A stretch of DNA of 64,000 bases. Origin: Dehalobacter sp. DCM (lineage in GTDB: Bacteria; Bacillota; Desulfitobacteriia; Desulfitobacteriales; Syntrophobotulaceae). The translations under genes were made by a program, and so were the position numbers. Shown piece after piece: positions 7,715 through 16,600 of this stretch. The stretch spans positions 4,307,525 through 4,371,524 of the forward strand of contig NZ_CP092282.1 of the NCBI RefSeq assembly GCF_024972775.1, given 5' to 3'. The notes under the pieces were generated by a model that ran no database searches, was not told where the DNA came from, and saw only the letters and a program-made list of their open reading frames with translations. The stretch's first letter is position 1; every line of letters begins with the position of its first letter.

Positions 7715-8026
7715 TTAACTATTTGTTTTTAACTTCTCAATTTCCTCTTCTACTTCCTTAGCACCTTCGGCATAGAACTTTTCCTCTTCAGGATCAAGTT
7801 CCTTCAGTAATCTCAAAAACTCACCGGCATGAACTCTTTCTTCGTCGGCAATATCCTTCAGTACTTCTTTCGCCAATTTGTTATCTGTCGATTCTGCCAA
7901 TTGCATATACATCTGGATTGCCTCATATTCTGCTGATACCATGAATCGAATTGCTCTGATTAGTTCGGCGTCGGTAAGCTTTTTATCTTTAGCAAGTCCT
8001 GAAAACGGATGTCCAAAATCTGGCAT
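7715..8026 (-). CDS. Short ferritin-like protein, encapsulated-ferritin type
   Basis: A 103-residue, mostly helical protein with one ferritin-type metal motif set: the glutamates in SAEYEAIQMYMQLA (about 31-44) and the ExxH in IADEERVHAGEFLRLL (about 60-75). This short two-helix form with a single ExxH is that of encapsulated ferritins and of the ferritin-like domain fused to some archaeal encapsulins. Such proteins oligomerise to make a complete di-iron ferroxidase site between subunits. The acidic C-terminal tail (EGAKEVEEEIEKL) might be a docking helix. No encapsulin gene is in the window. A rubrerythrin-like role in oxidative stress is the alternative. GAGGAGG precedes the ATG. Confidence 0.75.
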   Translation of the reverse strand: MPDFGHPFSGLAKDKKLTDAELIRAIRFMVSAEYEAIQMYMQLAESTDNKLAKEVLKDIADEERVHAGEFLRLLKELDPEEEKFYAEGAKEVEEEIEKLKTNS

Positions 8027-8057
8027 AGTATTTGCCTCCTCATATTTTCTTTAATTG

Positions 8058-8087
8058 AGTATAATCAACGATATTAATATTTTACAA
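8058..8087 (-). promoter_or_regulatory. Possible promoter of the ferritin-like gene
   Basis: TTGTAA (8087-8082) and TATACT (8063-8058) with an 18-bp spacer on the minus strand, about 30 bases before the start codon. Modest match to consensus. Confidence 0.35.
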
Positions 8088-8167
8088 AAGATTTATTAAC
8101 TTTTCTATAGTCGTTTTTGGGAATCCTCCGGGTGTTTATTGTCATTGCATTTAAATTCGAGATTCCT

Positions 8168-8998
8168 TTACATGTCAATAGTTAATTGATCTCCAGCGGA
8201 GATGTAGTCTATATGATCACCCATAACAGCTTTCAAACAATTATAGGACTCAATGCCAGTACAGTGGCAGGTGTAATACTGCGCTTGTGTCTCCAGCAAT
8301 AATTTACCGAGCTCCTCCACAATACCCGGTGCTTCATTTTGTTTATTTCCGTGGTTATAAAGATGAAAGCCTCCGATCACATAGTCTGGCAGGTTACCCT
8401 TATCTGCTTTAAATTGATCGATAATATTTATTATTCCGTTGTGCGCGCAACCGGCAATCAGCAGTGTCTTGCCATTGTTGCTTATTATCAGATTCTGCTC
8501 ATGAGCAAAATCATCGTTAATAAAAGCCTCGCCGATTTTCATAAACAAGTCTGTATTGCCAGAGGGAACTAGCCTTTTTGACTTAACACCGGAAAATAGT
8601 TCAAGTTCCTCATCAAGCTTAAGATGGTCACCACAGAGTATGAACCGATCATTAGGCAGTAGCTCCTTACCTAGGCCGATGTACGCTTTCACACCACCGG
8701 ACCTGTTTGCGTAATGCTGTTCAAACGCCTTTTGATGCAAGTAGATCCTTGCTTTGCTGTTAATACTAAGAAATGTTTTTAAGCCGCCGCCATGGTCATA
8801 ATGGCCATGAGAAACAACAGACACATCAACCTTTGTTAAATCAACGCCCAGCTTCTCAGCATTTTCAGCAAAAAGCCCGCTTGCGCCTGTATCAAACAAA
8901 AGCCTGTGTTTTTGGGTTTCAATATAGAGGCTAAGACCGTGTTCATTGCCAAATTTTGCTGACGCTGATGTGTTTTCTGATAACACCTTCACAATCAT
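8168..8998 (-). CDS. MBL-fold metallo-hydrolase
   Basis: A 276-residue single-domain metallo-beta-lactamase-fold protein. The zinc motif SHGHYDHGGG (HxHxDH, about 64-73) is intact. Further metal ligands are plausible at AGCAHNGIINII (about 182-193) and in GGFHLYNH. The overall pattern (LLFDTGASGLF, then HGHYDHGGGLKTFL) matches the group often annotated as methanopterin-pathway beta-ribofuranosylaminobenzene-phosphate synthase-like, but in Firmicutes its substrate is unknown. It lies next to DUF134 and DUF5320 genes, a neighbourhood typical of NifX/NifB-like iron-sulfur accessory clusters, and starts 37 bases after the DUF134 stop. Co-transcription is likely. Confidence 0.85.
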   Translation of the reverse strand: MIVKVLSENTSASAKFGNEHGLSLYIETQKHRLLFDTGASGLFAENAEKLGVDLTKVDVSVVSHGHYDHGGGLKTFLSINSKARIYLHQKAFEQHYANRSGGVKAYIGLGKELLPNDRFILCGDHLKLDEELELFSGVKSKRLVPSGNTDLFMKIGEAFINDDFAHEQNLIISNNGKTLLIAGCAHNGIINIIDQFKADKGNLPDYVIGGFHLYNHGNKQNEAPGIVEELGKLLLETQAQYYTCHCTGIESYNCLKAVMGDHIDYISAGDQLTIDM

Positions 8999-9035
8999 TT
9001 GATAGGTCCTTCGCTTTCTTTGGTATTAGTTTTTT

Positions 9036-9473
9036 TCATCTACTGGTATTGCTATCTTCATTTGAATCCTCTGTTCTAATCGTATCCCGATTGTTTTTGG
9101 CTTCGTCGGTATCTACCTCAAAGCCCCGTCCGTATCGATGCCTCCGGCAGCCGCCTCCGCCACATCGGTTACCTCGGCCATCGCATAACTGATAGTCGCC
9201 GCCCTCAATCCAGAGTACTTTTCCGTTGACTAATGACTCGGCAAGCACTCTCCTCGCTTCATCGTAAATTCCTTGAACCGTAGTCCGCGAAATGTTCATT
9301 TGATTGGCGCACGCCTCTTGCGTGAAACCATCCAAATCAATCAGCCTAATCGTTTCATACTCGTCAACGGTCATAATGACTGCGTCCACCGCATCTGCAG
9401 GGGAATCAAGCGGCCCGAAGCGGCTGCTGTCAGGTAAGCAGCAAACCCTTCTCCATTTTCTTGGTCTTGGCAT
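9036..9473 (-). CDS. DUF134 (UPF0251) helix-turn-helix protein
   Basis: A 145-residue protein starting MPRPRKWRRVCCLPDSSRFGP, the characteristic DUF134 opening. A sigma-like helix-turn-helix follows (DEYETIRLIDLDGFTQEACANQMNISRTTVQGIYDEARRVLAESLV, about 36-81). A glycine/cysteine-rich stretch (CDGRGNRCGGGGCRRH) may bind metal. The domain set suggests a DNA-binding regulator responding to metal or redox state. It sits in one leftward unit with the DUF5320 gene and the MBL gene. GAGGTGA lies before the ATG. Autoregulation through the paired sites at 9834-9882 is an inference. The C-terminus is acidic and low in complexity. Confidence 0.82.
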   Translation of the reverse strand: MPRPRKWRRVCCLPDSSRFGPLDSPADAVDAVIMTVDEYETIRLIDLDGFTQEACANQMNISRTTVQGIYDEARRVLAESLVNGKVLWIEGGDYQLCDGRGNRCGGGGCRRHRYGRGFEVDTDEAKNNRDTIRTEDSNEDSNTSR

Positions 9474-9497
9474 AAAATTCTCACCTCGCTGAACTAC

Positions 9498-9529
9498 AGA
9501 AATAACCAGAGCGTCCTCCGGTTATTTCT
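9498..9529 (-). other. Hairpin between the DUF5320 and DUF134 genes
   Basis: A perfect 10-bp stem AGAAATAACC/GGTTATTTCT, extendable by inner GA/TC pairs, sits in the 63-base gap between the two genes. There is no U-tract, so it may be an mRNA processing or stability element rather than a terminator. Confidence 0.45.
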
Positions 9530-9536
9530 AACTGCT

Positions 9537-9809
9537 TCATAGATTTTCTAATTGTTTATCAATGGTGTCGAGCCGGCTTTTCAGCACATTTCTTTGCTCT
9601 TGGAGCAGCTCCTTTTGTGTCTTTGAAGATGCTTGGTTTACAGCAATTCCTCTTCCCATGCCGCACCCAAAACCACGCCTGTGGGTAAGTCCTAATCCTA
9701 GTCCTAAACCAGCTTCATCTTTAATCGCATACCCACCTGTGCATGAGCCCATACCTCTTCCGGTCTTTGCCCCTGCGCCCAGTGGTCCAGTTCTATCTCT
9801 TCTTGGCAT
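9537..9809 (-). CDS. DUF5320-type glycine/methionine-rich small protein
   Basis: A 90-residue protein opening MPRRDRTGPLGAGAKTGRGMGSCTGG, the signature of DUF5320. A glycine-rich middle (GLGLGLGLTHRRGFGCGMGRG) follows, then a short coiled-coil tail (LLQEQRNVLKSRLDTIDKQLENL). Only two cysteines remain. AGGAGG lies 8 bases before the ATG at 9809, which rejects the in-frame start three codons upstream. These proteins accompany NifX-type and DUF134 genes in anaerobes and are thought to be involved with metal or iron-sulfur clusters, but no activity is established. It is the first gene after the strong promoter at 9857-9884. Confidence 0.8.
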   Translation of the reverse strand: MPRRDRTGPLGAGAKTGRGMGSCTGGYAIKDEAGLGLGLGLTHRRGFGCGMGRGIAVNQASSKTQKELLQEQRNVLKSRLDTIDKQLENL

Positions 9810-9833
9810 AACATTCACCTCCTTATAGTTTCC

Positions 9834-9884
9834 GGCATATGTCGCTTTCGATTTTTATTATACGCCTTTTTGGGCATATGTCAA
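9834..9884 (-). promoter_or_regulatory. Consensus promoter with two GACATATGCC sites
   Basis: TTGACA (9884-9879) and TATAAT (9862-9857), a 16-bp spacer, both perfect hexamers. GACATATGCC occurs twice in the same orientation, at 9882-9873 overlapping the -35 and at 9843-9834 near the start of transcription, 39 bp apart. Inside the spacer ATATGCC faces GGCGTAT, a near-dyad. The placement suggests repression by a dimeric regulator, perhaps the DUF134 protein. Confidence 0.7.
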
Positions 9885-9915
9885 TAACTACTTTTTCAAA
9901 AAATTCAATCTAAAA

Positions 9916-9951
9916 CTGCCGTAATGTGAATAAGCATTCACATTACGGCAG
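9916..9951. repeat. Perfect inverted repeat, 16-bp arms
   Basis: CTGCCGTAATGTGAAT and its exact complement are separated by AAGC. It lies between the promoter above and the end of the phosphoglucomutase pseudogene, so it may terminate the decayed pgi-pgm transcript, although no U-tract of note follows. Confidence 0.7.
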
Positions 9952-10061
9952 CGAAAATAACGGGGGCTTTGAAATAACTCACTATATCTTTCTAGGATAG
10001 ATTAGTAAGTATCTCATCATATTATGTCAGATAAGAAACCACGTGAAAAAAACTGGCTTAA

Positions 10062-10888
10062 TTATAAGGCTAATATATCGTTTACAAATAAATTCACGTC
10101 TTCTTTTATTAGAGATAAACTTTTCTTTGCTTCAGCAATTGAAGATCCTTGACACAAAAATAAAACCGGATTTTAGGTTCTGTGCCTGATGGCCTTACCA
10201 TTACATAACCTGTTGATAGTACAAAGCAGCTTCAGCTAAAAGTGCCGCAGCTTGAACGCCATCCTTGTCTCTGGCATATGTCCCGGCTAAATAACCATGA
10301 CTTTCCTCAAAGCCAAACACAAAAGTGCCACGTCCGGACCTCTCCATGTCCTTTATCTGTTCGGCAATGTACTTAAACCCTACCAAACCGGCGGAAGCTG
10401 CCCTCCATCCTCCCAGTAAACCTTATAGCCGTTGTATTCTTTTGGATTGTGACTAGCGGTAATGTTTACCCCAGCTATGGCGTGCAGATATCGCACCGCA
10501 AAAGAAAGCTCCGGTGTAGGTCTAAGGCTTCCAAAAAGATATACCGGGATTTCATTAGCTGCAAGTACCAAAGCTGTTTCAGTGGCAAAGTCTCTGGAAA
10601 AACAACGACTGTCATAAGGCCCCGCTGACAGACCTCCTGCCCATGATCGCGGATAGCATCGGCAAGGGCCTGGGTTACTTTACGAAGTACATATTTATTC
10701 ATTCGTTTTGTACCCGCTCCCAAAAGGCCTCTCATTCCTCCAGTTCCAAATTCAAGATTCTTATAGAATCGATCCTCCACCTCTTTCGGATCGGTAATTT
10801 TCAATAACTCCTGTCTAGTTTCGGTATCAAAGTATTCCTTTTTAGTCCATAATTCGAGTGTTTTTAAAGACATTTGTTTTAATTTCAT
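10062..10888 (-). pseudogene. pgcA: Phosphoglucomutase/phosphomannomutase, decayed
   Basis: The N-terminus (LEFGTGGMRGLLGAGTKRMN, then a helix) is in one frame. Near 10620 a small deletion shifts it. [24 protein letters not shown] and the catalytic-serine loop [21 protein letters not shown] follow in the next frame. Near 10383 the sequence jumps to [11 protein letters not shown] and FGFEESHGYLAGTYARDKDG, having lost about 200 residues including the DxDxDR metal site. Near 10203 another jump leads to VRPSGTEPKIRFYFCV, and a 1-base shift then leads to SIAEAKKSLSLIKEDVNLFVND and a stop at 10062. A full gene would be near 570 codons; 827 bp remain. It follows pgi by 12 bases on the same strand. 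Confidence 0.92.
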
Positions 10889-10900
10889 TCTTTTGTCTCC

Positions 10901-12505
10901 TTATTTAAACTTATATAAAGACCTGAATTCATTGGAATCAATAATTTTTTCAATTCCATAACTCCGATTAGCTGCGAGGTGCTGTAGAACCTTGTAGATT
11001 ATTTCTTGATTTATTTTAGAATTTTCTATCCCGTTATTTTGCCTGATAGCCTGAGCTATTTCTTCAATCGTCAGGCCTTGGCCCTTGCAGGAAGAAAGAA
11101 TACTTACGATGAGATTCTTGATTCTGATTACCTCATGGGCTCCTTTTTTGGACATTTCAACTGCCGGTTGGTGGTAGGCATTGATATTCACGAGCAGTGC
11201 ATAAATACTCACTATTCGCTCAAATAAAGCGATTAGGCATCCTATACTTTTAGCATTAATCTCTTTTACTGTGATGGTAATGGAACTTTTCCCTTTTTGA
11301 GTGATTGCATTTCTTGTCCCTAAAAGGAAAGCGTGTAAATAGTCACCGCTTGTACTCTCTTCTGCTATTTTTAACGAATTCCCTTCCCTGTCTTTAAGTA
11401 CTTCGATAAATATTAAAAAGAAATTGTCCGGACCTTCTAATAATTGCTGGAGATAGGAATGCTGATCACTGGATCCTTTATTGCCATATACGGTTAGCCC
11501 CTGATGGACTGTTTTTCCGTCTAAATCCTTTTCCTTGCCAAGAGATTCCATAACCAGTTGCTGAAGATATTTTGCGAATAGCTCCAAACGGTCTTTATAA
11601 GGTAATACCACCATTTGTTTACCGCCTTTTCCACCAGTTAGATAGTCCCAGGCCAAGGCCAATAAAGCAGCCGGATTGCTGCGGACCTCTGTTTTCCGCG
11701 TTAAACTGTTGCATATTCTTGCACCTTCAAGTAAACCATCGATATCAATCCCCTGCAAAGCCAGCGGCAGTAGTCCAACAGCCGACAGAACCGAGGTCCG
11801 GCCGCCAACCCATTCCCACATAGGAAAAGAATCAAGCCATCCCTCTTTTATGCAGATTTTGTCTAACTTGCTGCCAGCTTGTGTAATACTGACCGTATGC
11901 CGACTGAAATCGAGTTCTTGTTTTTCGTAGAAATAACGTACTTCTTCCATACCGTTCCGGGTTTCAACAGTTCCTCCGCTTTTAGATATAACGATGGTTA
12001 AAGTTTCATCCATTTTCCCCCTAAGCTCGTCAAAAATCCGGTCCATAGCATCCGGATCAGTATTATCAATAAAATAGAGCTTACACGGCTGCCCTGTCTC
12101 CCTCAGTGCGTCGGAAACAAACCGCGTCCCCAAACTGGATCCTCCAATCCCAACTACAAGTATATTTCTGAAGGTTCGTCCTGTTTGCCCGGATATAACT
12201 CCCTGGTGAACCTTGCGTGTAAAATCTTTAATCCGATCCAAAGTCAGTTTTATTTGATTTCCGATTTCCGCAGTAGGTGAAATATCCGGATCACTGAGCC
12301 AATAATGTCCAACCATCCTCTGCTCGTCCTGATTAGCAATCCCTCCCCGTTCCATTTCTCTAATTTGTAAAAACACCCGCTGTATCCGGGATTTCATTTC
12401 TTCCAAATAGTTTTCCGGTAAATTTACCCGGCTTATATCTATTTGCAAGTTAAGCTCATTGTTACTATAAAGATATTCCTGAAAATTGCCCCATTCTGTC
12501 TTCAT
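10901..12505 (-). CDS. pgi: Glucose-6-phosphate isomerase
   Basis: A 534-residue enzyme interconverting glucose-6-P and fructose-6-P. SIS-fold motifs are present: VVGIGGSSLGTRFV (about 117-130), VISKSGGTVETRNG (about 172-185) and GGRTSVLSAVGLLPLALQG. The catalytic-region motif LQQLVMESLGKEKDLDG and HSYLQQLLEGPDN follow. It is longer and more divergent than the standard Bacillus Pgi (about 450). The C-terminal 90 residues (ILSSCKGQGLTIEEIAQAIRQ) look like a helical or winged-helix extension. GAGGTGA precedes the ATG. The gene is divergent from glucokinase and lies just before the phosphoglucomutase pseudogene, so it should feed glucose-6-P into glycolysis. Confidence 0.9.
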   Translation of the reverse strand: MKTEWGNFQEYLYSNNELNLQIDISRVNLPENYLEEMKSRIQRVFLQIREMERGGIANQDEQRMVGHYWLSDPDISPTAEIGNQIKLTLDRIKDFTRKVHQGVISGQTGRTFRNILVVGIGGSSLGTRFVSDALRETGQPCKLYFIDNTDPDAMDRIFDELRGKMDETLTIVISKSGGTVETRNGMEEVRYFYEKQELDFSRHTVSITQAGSKLDKICIKEGWLDSFPMWEWVGGRTSVLSAVGLLPLALQGIDIDGLLEGARICNSLTRKTEVRSNPAALLALAWDYLTGGKGGKQMVVLPYKDRLELFAKYLQQLVMESLGKEKDLDGKTVHQGLTVYGNKGSSDQHSYLQQLLEGPDNFFLIFIEVLKDREGNSLKIAEESTSGDYLHAFLLGTRNAITQKGKSSITITVKEINAKSIGCLIALFERIVSIYALLVNINAYHQPAVEMSKKGAHEVIRIKNLIVSILSSCKGQGLTIEEIAQAIRQNNGIENSKINQEIIYKVLQHLAANRSYGIEKIIDSNEFRSLYKFK

Positions 12506-12630
12506 TCAATCACCTCATATATAATTTTATAAAGTAATAGAAAGCTTAATCATAGATATTTGATATCGACCCCGTATTTTATGAGTATAATAATTTATAG
12601 TAATGACCAGTTTCTTGGGAGGTGGCACTA

Positions 12631-13605
12631 TTGTTATTGGCCTGTGACATAGGGGGAACCCATTCGCGATTTGCTCTATGTGAAGTCTATAAAGGTAAGC
12701 CTGTTATTATTGAAGAAAGGGAGTATTTTAGCAAAGACTTTGATACTGTCGAAGAATCCACAAAGGCCTTTCTTGATGAAAGTAAAGCAGGTCAAACTAC
12801 TAAAATAATTAATTCTGCCTGTTTTAGCCTGGCCGGTCCTATCCAAAACGGACAATGTAAACTGGTAAACCTTGATTTAACAGTTAGTTTAGATAAGCTT
12901 GCGATTGCTTTGGCACCCCTTACTAAAATCACTTTTTGCAATGACTTGGTTGCAGTCGGCCATGGACTTTCAGTACTTTGCCCTCAAGAACTCTTGACTT
13001 TAACTGAAGGTAATAAACAAACTATTTCGGTGAACCGGGATTTATTTCCCAAAGTAATACTCGCGCCGGGAACAGGTTTAGGCGAGGCGCTAATGATTGA
13101 GGGAAGTGTCTATCCTTCAGAAGGTTCTCATTGCGATTTTGGCCCTCAGTCTGAGGAAGAAGTAATGCTGTGGAATTTTTTACATCGTAAATACGGCCAT
13201 GTCAGTTATGATCGTATTTTATCAGGACCAGGCCTGACCAATATTTACGACTGTCTAAGAAAAGAAAATACAATCTCATACCTTCCCGGACTAAGTCCTG
13301 AAGAGATAAGTAAGAAGGCTGCGGCTAATCTATGCCCTATCTGTGAAAAAACACTTCACTTGTTTGTCAAAATACTCGGGGCAGAAGCAGGAAACTTTGT
13401 ACTGAAAACGTTGGCTTTTGGGGGAGTATATCTTGGCGGAGGAATTCTGCCTCACATTTTACCAAAGCTCCAAGACGGAACATTGCTGGAATCTTTTAAG
13501 GCCAAAGGCAGGTTCAATAACTTCATGGAACAAATTCCTATCTATATAATATTAAACAGCAAAACTGCTCTATTAGGTGCGGCTTTGCTGGCTCAACGCC
13601 TTTAG
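12631..13605 (+). CDS. glk: Glucokinase (Glk family)
   Basis: An ATP-dependent glucokinase of the proteobacterial-type Glk family (Pfam PF02685) rather than the ROK type. It has the phosphate-binding CDIGGTHSRFALCE at the N-terminus, FCNDLVAVGHGL (catalytic Asp), APGTGLGEALMIE and the substrate segment EGSHCDFGPQ. The length, about 325, fits the family. The open frame reaches GTG 12622, but that codon overlaps GGGAGG (12617-12622). TTG 12631 lies 8 bases after this ribosome site and is the likelier start. The gene is divergent from pgi. Its last 33 bases overlap the end of the convergent GH13-MalQ gene. It would phosphorylate glucose released by glycogen breakdown. Confidence 0.88.
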   Translation: MLLACDIGGTHSRFALCEVYKGKPVIIEEREYFSKDFDTVEESTKAFLDESKAGQTTKIINSACFSLAGPIQNGQCKLVNLDLTVSLDKLAIALAPLTKITFCNDLVAVGHGLSVLCPQELLTLTEGNKQTISVNRDLFPKVILAPGTGLGEALMIEGSVYPSEGSHCDFGPQSEEEVMLWNFLHRKYGHVSYDRILSGPGLTNIYDCLRKENTISYLPGLSPEEISKKAAANLCPICEKTLHLFVKILGAEAGNFVLKTLAFGGVYLGGGILPHILPKLQDGTLLESFKAKGRFNNFMEQIPIYIILNSKTALLGAALLAQRL

Positions 13606-16600
13606 CCACTTAGTCATAGATTTTGTTGATTTCCAATCTCCTATTTTCCACCTCCAGTTGCCTTCTGCCGTTCCAGGAACATTCATCCGGGCATTACTGT
13701 CCAACATCAGAACATCCTGAAGTGGTATTATGACCCAGGGAGCTTTGCTTCGGTACAGTTCTTCAATAATTTGACAACATTGTTCTTTGTTTTCATCAGT
13801 TGTTAATGCCTTCCCCGGTCCTTTGCTATACCATCCTAAGAGGGTATCGGTGTCATGAGTACCCGAATATAAAATACTATTATCCCAATTCATATCTGAT
13901 TTATCAGACGTAGATGTATTCAATTCATTAGGGCTGAATTGATAAACAGTCATTCCCGGAAATCCCAAAATGGTTTTTAAATTCCTCACCTCCGGGGTGA
14001 TCAGCCCCAAGTCTTCTGCAATAAAAGGCAAAGCTCCAAATTCCTGCTCAAGAGAATGAAAAAATTTCTTGCCGGGGCCTTTTAACCAACGACCATTAAC
14101 AGCGGTGCTTTCGCCGTGAGGAACTTTCCAATAGGCTTCAAACCCGCGAAAATGATCTAAGCGAACGTAATGGAACATTTTTAAAGTTGTTTTAATTCTT
14201 TGTTTCCACCAAGAATAATTATCTTTTTCCATTTCTGGCCATTGGTAAAGGGGATTACCCCATAACTGACCTGTTTTGCTGAAATAATCGGGAGGTACTC
14301 CAGCCATGGCCGATGTCATTCCCCTTGAATCCAAAGAAAAATATTTAGGATTTACCCAGGTATCACAACTATCCGCGTTTACATAAATAGGCAGATCTCC
14401 TATTATTTTAATTCCTTTATCCTCGGCATACCGCCTCAATTCTTCCCATTGAAAATAGAAAGTGTATTGCAAAAATCTATGGTATTCCAACTCGTCATGG
14501 TATTCTTTCTTTAATGAAGCCAAAACCTCTTTATTTCTGAAAGCAATCTCTGATTCCCACTCGTACCAGGGGGATTGGCCTTTCCGATCTTTCAGGACAC
14601 AATAGAGACAATAGTCCTCAAGCCAGTCATTATTATTCTCGTTAAATGCTTGATAGGTATTCCAGCTGAGAAAACCACTATCTCCGGCATTATTATTTAT
14701 CAACTTCCGAATTCTGGACTTAAAGCGGGTAAAGGCTCTTCGTAAAAGATGTTCTTTAACATCCCGGGCAAACTGATAATCCACTTTGTTTCCTTTTTCA
14801 GTATTGGCCTTTTTGTATTTAACACTGGCTTTTGCCCGTTCCAAGATATTATTTACTTCCACTTCAGTGAGAAGCTCATGCTTCAATAAATCTTCAATAC
14901 ATATTAAAAGTGTATTGCCGGCGAAGACTGAAATACTCTGATAAGGCGAATCCCCATTTCCTGGTGGACTTAACGGCAGAATCTGCCAAAGCCTTTGCCC
15001 GGATTCATTTAGAAAATCTATAAATTTTTTGGCCTCTTCTCCAATATCCCCAATTCCAAACGGAGATGGAAGAGAAGTTATATGCATTAGAAGTCCACAT
15101 GACCGATCTAATTTTAATAGAGGCGTCTTTTTAATATATCTGTAAATTACTTTTCCTTCCCAAGGATTAAGAATATCCTTTTTTGATTTGATTTCCGTTC
15201 CGTGCAGGAGATCTAAGGTGATCAAGTTTTCTGGCTCATCCCGACTCGGCCTATTTGAAAAGTCATAGTCTATTTCCACAGATCTAACTTGATGCCGGTT
15301 AATATAAACAATAAGCTCCTCATCTTCAGAAGCAATCCGAAAGCCAAAAACATCTGGATTGGGACAAAAAGGGGTAAATATCCCTCTGTTGATTACTTCA
15401 TATTCTCTCCGCAAACGAATAATCCGTTTATACCATGAAATTAACTCCTGATCCTCACTTCCCCAAGGAAAAGTACGCCGGTTATACGGATCGTCATACC
15501 CTTCTAGTCCTGTCTCATCTCCATAATAGATACAGGGAACACCAGGGAACGTCATCTGTAAAAGTACAAAAAGCTTTAAACGCCCGATGGCTTTCTCTCG
15601 AGATTCCGGAGTAAGCCTATACATTGCCCTCGCCTGTTCTGAAAGGTTTTCTTGAGGTTCCGCTTCCCCCAACAATGTAAGAATTCTGACCGTATCATGG
15701 CTTCCGGTCATATTCATTGCTGCGCTAAAATTTTCTGGCGGATAGTTCTCATAAAGACTCATAACCCTCCGATACGTATAACCGGAACAGGCTTTCCCCA
15801 GTAAAAACTCAAGCAGGATTGATCTTAGAGTATAGTTCGTTACCGAATCCAGTTCTTCACCCCAAAAATACTCTCTTAATTTGCCATAGCTGATTTTGCG
15901 GGAAGCATCCTCCCAAACTTCACCAATCAGAACAGAATCCGGGTAGAATTTTTTTACTGTCTTCTTAAGAAGTTTAATAAATTCATCTGGTAGTTCATCA
16001 GCTACGTCAAGACGCCAACCCTTAACTCCTTTGTTCATCCAGGTCTTGATCACGCTGTTTTCACCCAGAATAATATAATCAATATAAGATGTATCCATCT
16101 CGTTGACATTCGGCAAATCGTCTATCCCCCACCAGCATTCATAATTGCCTATATTATCCTTAAATCGGTACCATTTATAATAAGGTGATTCAGCGGACTG
16201 GAACGCTCCGACCCCGGGATAGTTGCCATATTTATTGAAATATATGCTGTCACTCCCAGTATGGCTAAATACGCCATCAAGAATAACGGATATTCCAAAC
16301 TTTACTGCTTCGCTAACCAGCTGATCAAATGTATTACTTTCACCATACATAGGATCAATTTTTAAATAGTTTCCTACATCGTATTTATGATTACTTGCCG
16401 ATTCAAATATCGGATTAAGATAAATAACGGAAACACCTAATTCTTCAAGGTAGGGAAGCTTTGCTATTACACCGCGGATATTGCCTCCAAAAAAAGTCCA
16501 GCGAATAACCCTGCCATTTTTATCTTTTATATATAAAGGAGTATCGGACCAATTTCCGTGTAGTAAGCTTTCGGATTTAGGAGAACAAATTTGTTTATTT

